Assembly (NCBI RefSeq): GCF_048544455.1
Contig: NC_133534.1
Coordinates: 223,662,292 to 223,726,291 of the forward strand
DNA: 64,000 nucleotides
DNA from: Silene latifolia
Lineage: Eukaryota > Streptophyta > Magnoliopsida > Caryophyllales > Caryophyllaceae
Direction: 5' to 3'
The notes below the pieces were generated by a model. That model was not told the origin of the DNA. It ran no database searches and saw nothing but the letters and a program-made list of their open reading frames with translations. Shown piece by piece: positions 58,030 to 64,000 of this stretch (positions are counted from its first letter, which is position 1; each line of letters begins with the position of its first letter). A program made the position numbers and the translations under genes.

Positions 58030-61000
58030 TTAAAGGTATGAAGCAAATGGGACATACGAGTCAGGCCCGCAAAACGGGACCAAGAAGCACTAACCACAAG
58101 GAAAGCTAATACGACTCGCGTATATCACGCAGCCATCAAGCCCACAAAGCTCCTCCAACGGCTCTTTGCACATATTTGTCAACGTTACATATTTTCCTTC
58201 CTTAGAAGATCATGTATATTCTAGTTGTTAGTAGGCTGCCATATAAATATGTGTATTATTCTTTGATGTAATCACAATAACAATTAGCAATACAATAACC
58301 TAATTCTCTCATGAATGATATCCTCTCTATCTTATAATATGGTATCAGTTGTCAGACACAATTCCTAATTCATCTCTATATTCTCTTCTTCCCTTCTTTT
58401 CTCACCATGACAAATACGACACAATCTGCATCAACCAATTCCTCGGTTGTCTCGATTGTTCAAGTCGAGAACCTAGGTACCAATATCTCGCATATCGTGT
58501 TAAATGGTAACAATTATGATGAATGGTCTCGTGCGTTTCGTCTCGCCCTACTTGCAAAAGACAAGATGGGTTACATCGACGGGTCCATTGTCAAACCATC
58601 TGAAACTACCGATGACTTCAAAATATGGCGATCTACCAACGCCCTAGTCACGGCCTGGATATACGCTACCATCGAAGTCGATTTAGCGAAATCGATCTCC
58701 TATCATCCCGAAGCCAAGCAGGTGTGGGACAATATATGTCAACGATTCAATCAAGACAATGAGGCTCGTATTTATCGTCTCAAAACTGCCATCTCCTCAT
58801 GTCAACAGGCTCCTACAGAGTCCGTCATGGCGCATTATGGTCGACTTACCAGTCTATGGGACGAGTTGATGGAGCACGACGTCATTCCTTCCTGCTCGTG
58901 CAAGGTTTGTCCGTGTGATTGGGTAAGTATTTTCGATACTCGTCGTGAAAAGGATCGGGTTCGTAATTTTTTAATGAGTTTAGATGATATATTCGATAAC
59001 GCATGTTCTCAAATCCTCGGTGTGACCCATCTTCCCAATCTTAATATTGTCTATAATCGTCTACTACAAGAAGAGGGTGTTCGTTCCCTCTCAAAATCGG
59101 TCTCTGAAACTCGACCCGAACCGATGGCTTTCGCTGCCAGGGTACATCATGGCTCGAAATCAGGTCACGTTGGGGGTCGGGATAATTCTACTCATTCTAA
59201 TAATTCCAATAATATTAATCATGCTATTAATAACAATCCCAATAGACCTTACTGTATCGTCTTTAAAAAGCATGGCCATTACCTACGCACTTGTTTTCGA
59301 GTTACGGGAAATTGGCCCGACTACTGGGGTGATCGCCCCCGTGACCGAGTCTATATTGACCCAAATACAACCGACCTCAGTCAGGCCGTGTTTGTGCCTG
59401 ATCCTCGACGCAACAAACAGCAACACACAGGCTCTAATACGACGGGTCCTCAGGCTCATATGGCTGCCGCTTCCGGTTCGAATTCTTGTAATGGCGCCTT
59501 TACCTCCCATCCTTCTCTTAATAATTTTGACAGGATTGATTTCAATAATCTTGACGCTCGGGAACTCGAGGAGATAAGCCAAATGTGGAAAAACCGTTCA
59601 ACCACGAATAATGATCGTCTCAATGGTAACTTCTCTACTCTTTCTTGGATTATCGACACTGGTGCTTCGCACCATATGTCGGGCTGTATCTCTCATTTCA
59701 GTAATTTACATTCTATTACACCGTTGACTGTGGGTCTCCCCAACGGAGACACGGCTATAGCAAACCGCAGTGGTGATATCCATCTTTCTCCCCGTCTTTA
59801 TTTTACGCAATGTTTTATATGCCGACAATTTACAATGTAATTTAATTTTGGTCTCAAGCTTACTTTTAGACATGTCTCTTACTATACAATTTTCCCAACA
59901 ACTTTGTTTAATACAGGACCGTACCTCGAAGATGGTGATTGGTGCGGGTGAGCAAAGTGAGGGACTCTATTTCCTTAAAGGTGTTCGGAATAACAAGGTA
60001 CATGCGCACACCATTGGCAATCTTGACACTATTGAACTTTGGCATCGTCGTCTGGGGCACCCGTTCTCCAATATATCTCGTTTTCTACCTTTTATTAATA
60101 AAGCAAAAACTCCGTCTTTTAATTTTTCTAACAAACATTGTGACATTTGTATTCGGGCAAAGCAAACTCGTGCCCCTTTTCCCTTAAGTTCCAACAATGC
60201 ATCGAATATTTTTGACATTTTACATTGCGATTTATGGGGTCCCTATTCTGAGAATGCGTCATGTGGGTCAAAATATTTTCTTACTCTAGTTGACGATTTT
60301 TCTCGCTCCACCTGGGTCTATTTGTTACGTCGTAAAAGTGACACTCAACAAACCCTTCTCAATTTTTTTGCTTTAATTCAACGACAATTTAATACACAAA
60401 TTAAAATTATTAGAAGTGACAATGGTACGGAATTTGGCTGTCTTGCAAATTTTTTCCGGCAAAATGGTATTATTTTTAAAACTTCCAATGTTGATACCCC
60501 TCAACAAAATGGCCGCGTCGAACGCAAGCATCGTCACATTTTAAATGTTGCTCGTGCCCTTCTTTTTCAAGCTAGTCTACCCATTCGTTTTTGGGGGGAG
60601 TGTATCCTAGGAGTTGTTCATCTTCTTAACCGTACCCCATCCTCCATTCACAATGGTAAGACTCCCTATGAAATGTTATTTAACGAACCACCACCCATGA
60701 CGAATATTCGAACCTTTGGGTGTTTATGCTACGCAAGAAATATAAATCGTTCCCATGACAAGTTCGCCCCTCGTGGTCGGAAATGCGTGTTTTTAGGTTA
60801 CCCATTTGGTAAAAAGGGGTGGCTCGTCTATGACTTAGATAAGGGTACTTATTTTTCATCAAGAGATGTCATATTTGTCGAACACGAGTTCCCGTATCAC
60901 TCTCTAAATATTCATGATACTCAGCCTACCATAAGTTCTTTTCTCGCTGACACTCTTACACCCATTGAACACATTGTTATATCCACACCCACTACACCAG

Positions 61001-64000
61001 CTTTCGACACAAACAATTCCACCTCCACCGCCACTACTGAGACCATTACCCAGCCTTCTCCCACACCCGACTCCACATCCACGGATACACCCGACCCCAG
61101 GGCCGCCACTACCACCGTCAGCCCATCCACCCCACCTTCGATAGACCCCCACACCTCTCAACCGCAGCCCACTGCTATGGGCAAAGGCCACCGTCCCAAA
61201 ATCCCCAATACATGGCTCTCGGGCTATGTTCGTCCTCCCATGGGTCCCTCTACTCACCTCGCCTCCGCATCCTCACCCTCGACAGGTACTCGGTATCCTC
61301 TATCTAATTTTGTCACATATGATAAATTTTCAACTAACCATAAGCTTTTTCTAGCGGCCGTGACTGACAATCACGAGCCAAGTTCTTTTAAACAGGCGAT
61401 GCAGGTACCGCAATGGCGCGAGGCAATGCAAAATGAGATCGATGCTCTAGAACGCAATAACACATAGACAACCGAACCTCTCCCACCTCACAAAAAGGCG
61501 ATTGGTTCGAAATGGGTCTACAAAATCAAGTATCATGCAGACGGTTCAATTGAGCGATACAAAGCTCGCCTTGTTATCATGGGTAATCGTTAAATAGAAG
61601 GAGTTGATTTTCAAGAAACATTTTCACCTACTGTAAAGATGGTAACAGTCTGTACGCTCCTGACCATCGTTGCCGCAAAGAATTGGGATATCCATCAAAT
61701 GGATGTTCATAATTGTAACACCCCCATTTATTTAAGGGCCTGAACTAGGACTCCTCAGATAAATGATGGTGTTACCATCTCGGAAACCCGAGGCAGTAGA
61801 TAACAAAGGAAAGAAACACAGTACTTTATTATAATATTTATAGTGAAATTACAACTGAAATTAAAACAAAGTCTCCCAAATACGACCAAAAGATAAGTCT
61901 GATAAAACTACTAAAAAGACTAAGGTGGGCTAGGCACTAAGTCAGTCATCCAAGCTCTCTTCCCGGCCAGCTCCCATCGCCTCTCGAATACCGTCAATCT
62001 GCTCCCAATAATTGGATCATCACAGCGCATACACGAATACACGGGTCACCACGAAGCCGAGTAGGTAATACAATAAACAGTAACATAAAACACATGCTCC
62101 TTCATCACCACCACCGCCATCACAACTCATAACCCGGACAACCCAGCCATACCGATCCCCGGTAGACTATAAATATCGACCGTAGCCGATCGCATTTACC
62201 TTGTTGAGGACACCAGGGCAAGTCCTGCAGAACCCGCCTGGGCCTTATCACAATGTCATCATCACCACCTCCACCAACTCCAATGTAATAGTATAATAAA
62301 ACAGTTCAACAATAGTACTTAACGAAATGAAATCAGGCAATCATATTATAACATGTAAATCACCGATTTAGTCAATCCAGTCACATAGTATTATATCAAG
62401 TCCAGTTTATTCCCCTACCTCAAATAGCGGTGATAAGCTAACTGCAGATCAGAAGTACTCCACCCGAAACTCGCCACCTAAACATATATATAACATAATT
62501 AATTCTCTTACTATTCCCGTTCCCATAATCAAAGGTTACTATAAGTAGAAACTTTCCCAATTTAGAAATTACTAAAAATATAAGTTACCCAAAATAGAAA
62601 GTTTCCTAAAATGGGAAGTTCCCAAAATAGCAATTACCAAAAATAGCAGGTTACTAAAAATAGTAACCTTCCCGAAATAAAATCCCGACTCAAAAACTTA
62701 AATACATTATTCCGTCACCGCTACTTAAAATTAACTTAATAACTAACTAATAATGTAAATAATAGAAGTATACATATTCCCGACTTATTAAATAAAAACC
62801 CGTAACAAAATAACCCAAAAACAACACACAACACGACACACGCACACCCCCCTTTTCAACCCGTCACAACTCACCCCTCAACCACCAATCCTCACCGCCG
62901 ACCACCAGGCCTGACACCAAGTCTGGCCTGGTCACCTCCCACCACCACCAACGTGGTCGACCCACGCCGGTGGTCAGAACCACCACCACCAACACCCCCT
63001 GTTCACACCCAGCCGCCACAAAACGCCATAAACAGCCCCCCTTTTTAACCCGCCTGCCACCACGACACAACCCCTCCTGCCTACCAACCACCACCCCTGA
63101 CACCACCGTAGAAAGGTGACCCTGACACACTTGGCACCACCGATTCGACCTCCCCCGAGTCCACGGTGGTGCCACCCCTTTACCCTATGTCTGAAATGCA
63201 ACCAAAAACACCCAACCAACCCCGACACCTAAACACCACCACTGCAACCACCCATAGCAACGACAACCACCCTACCTACCACCACCAGACTCGACTCAAC
63301 ACCAATAACACGTCCCACACCCCCACGACTGCCACAACAGACCCTAAAAGACGCACAACCCAAATCAAAACAGCGTGACAGAAATGAAAACAGGGAACCT
63401 TACCTGTGACGGCCGTCGACCTATGCTTTTCCGACCAGTACAACCACCCTCGACCACTAGCAACGACTTCCCTGGACTCACGGCAGACCCTACTCCCTCC
63501 ACACTCACCGGCGTGCGCTCGTTGGCCGTGTAGAAGGCTTGAAACGTGAAAGGAAGAAGGGTTGATGTTGGTAACTTCTAAAATGACGGTAGGGAGGGGA
63601 ATAGGGTTTTAAAGATGTATTAGGGTTTGATTTTAGGGTTTGGTGAGGTAAAATGGTAAATGGGTAAGTGGGTAAATGGGCTATGACACCTTGACCCAAA
63701 AATGCCACTCAACTATAAACCCGACTCATCTTGCGATATGAATTAATCAATTATTTTTACGCTACCATTAAATAATAAAACTCGCCCAAACGATAATAAA
63801 ATACGGGGTATTACAGTCTTCCCCCCTTAAAAAGAACTTCGTCCCGAAGTTCGCTCCCATACCAAACATGTCATACGAAAATATAAAAGACATCTCGTAT
63901 AACTAACACGGTCAAACACACAACTAGACTACATAAACACGAAATGTTACAATAATGCTTTCCTCCATGGTGACCTTGAAGAGGAAGTTTACATGAAACC
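58030..64000 (+). mobile_element. Copia LTR retrotransposon, broken, running off the window
   Basis: The 5' LTR has a TATA box (ATATAAATA, about 58242) and ends near 58338 before a primer site TGGTATCAG (about 58343); its left limit is uncertain. Gag begins at 58407 (MTNTTQSAS; UBN2-like capsid region with NYDEWSRAF), followed by protease (DTGASHHMS, about 59650), integrase (about 60030-60620, HRRLGHP and SDNGTEF), a Pro/Ser/Thr-rich spacer, and the start of reverse transcriptase (about 61400-61713). This resumes after a nested element at 63952 (NAFLHGDLEEEVYMK). The coding region is broken in a few places besides the nested insertion. The 3' LTR must lie beyond the window, so age cannot be judged. 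Confidence 0.85.
61714..63951 (-). mobile_element. Ty3/gypsy-type insertion: one LTR plus a short internal tail
   Basis: The insertion is bounded by the 5-bp duplication ATAAT (61709-61713 and 63952-63956). On the minus strand a short internal tail contains CGAACTTCGGGACGAAGTTC, then the purine tract AAGGGGGGAAGAC (63828-63816), a pattern known just upstream of the 3' LTR in Tekay/Del-like elements. The LTR then runs from TGTAATACCCCG (63815) to GGGGGTGTTACA (61714), about 2.1 kb, AT-rich at one end and very CACC-rich in 62850-63500. No coding domain is present; the element is a broken derivative, younger than the Copia it sits in. Confidence 0.7.

Noticed and set aside
1-64000. CRISPR arrays, bacterial operons or phage genes
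   Set aside because: Repeats seen are microsatellites, MITEs and LTRs; genes have spliceosomal introns and plant families only.

Overview
This is a window of a plant nuclear genome. Genes have GT-AG introns, one carries a mitochondrial-type RecA, another encodes a secreted GH17 beta-1,3-glucanase, and the space between them is filled with plant Copia and Ty3 retrotransposons, Helitrons, Harbinger/Mutator-type MITEs, LINE fragments and a tRNA-derived SINE. It looks like a eudicot, possibly Caryophyllales, but that is an impression from the repeats and not proven. No rRNA or tRNA gene, CRISPR array or organelle segment was seen.

Layout. 1-6015: remains of an Athila-like Ty3 element interrupted by a Copia element (LTR, primer site, leader, gag). 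6016-8027: sparse region with weak traces of a host gene. 8028-9810: a PIF/Harbinger-type element with its TAA target duplication, containing a LINE insertion with its own 16-bp duplication. 10559-22896: three minus-strand Helitron-type units set head to tail, themselves hit by a Copia solo LTR with heat-shock-element motifs, by plus-strand Helitron copies, a LINE endonuclease fragment and a Mutator-type MITE. 22941-25490: a terminal-inverted-repeat element inside a (TA)n tract, with an internal minisatellite.

26479-43390 is the genic island. Three genes lie on the minus strand: a U4/U6 snRNP PRP4-type WD40 splicing factor (five coding exons plus a leader intron), a GH17 glucanase (two exons, PR-2 type, with unusual active-site surroundings) and a RECA3-type mitochondrial recombinase (at least six coding exons). 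A foldback element built of 33-bp repeats lies between the first two; an inverted-repeat element sits in a RECA3 intron. A Harbinger MITE and a SINE (43633-44556) separate this island from a single-exon F-box gene on the plus strand (45538-46908).

47063-64000 is a second retrotransposon zone: a young Copia element with identical LTRs (47624-52372), an older opposite-facing Copia (52778-57463), and a third Copia (from about 58 kb to the window edge) that contains a Ty3-type insertion (61714-63951). Between them, minus-strand coding-like islands suggest that the first two Copia elements landed in or beside an unidentified host gene, now probably decayed.

The host genes serve unrelated functions (splicing, cell wall/defence, organelle DNA recombination, protein turnover) and show no sign of co-operation. 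The most interesting signals are the five-unit heat-shock element in a solo LTR, the 33-bp-repeat foldback element, the head-to-tail Helitrons, two tandem hairpins with co-varying stems, a perfect leader hairpin in the glucanase gene, and the altered GNE motif of that enzyme.
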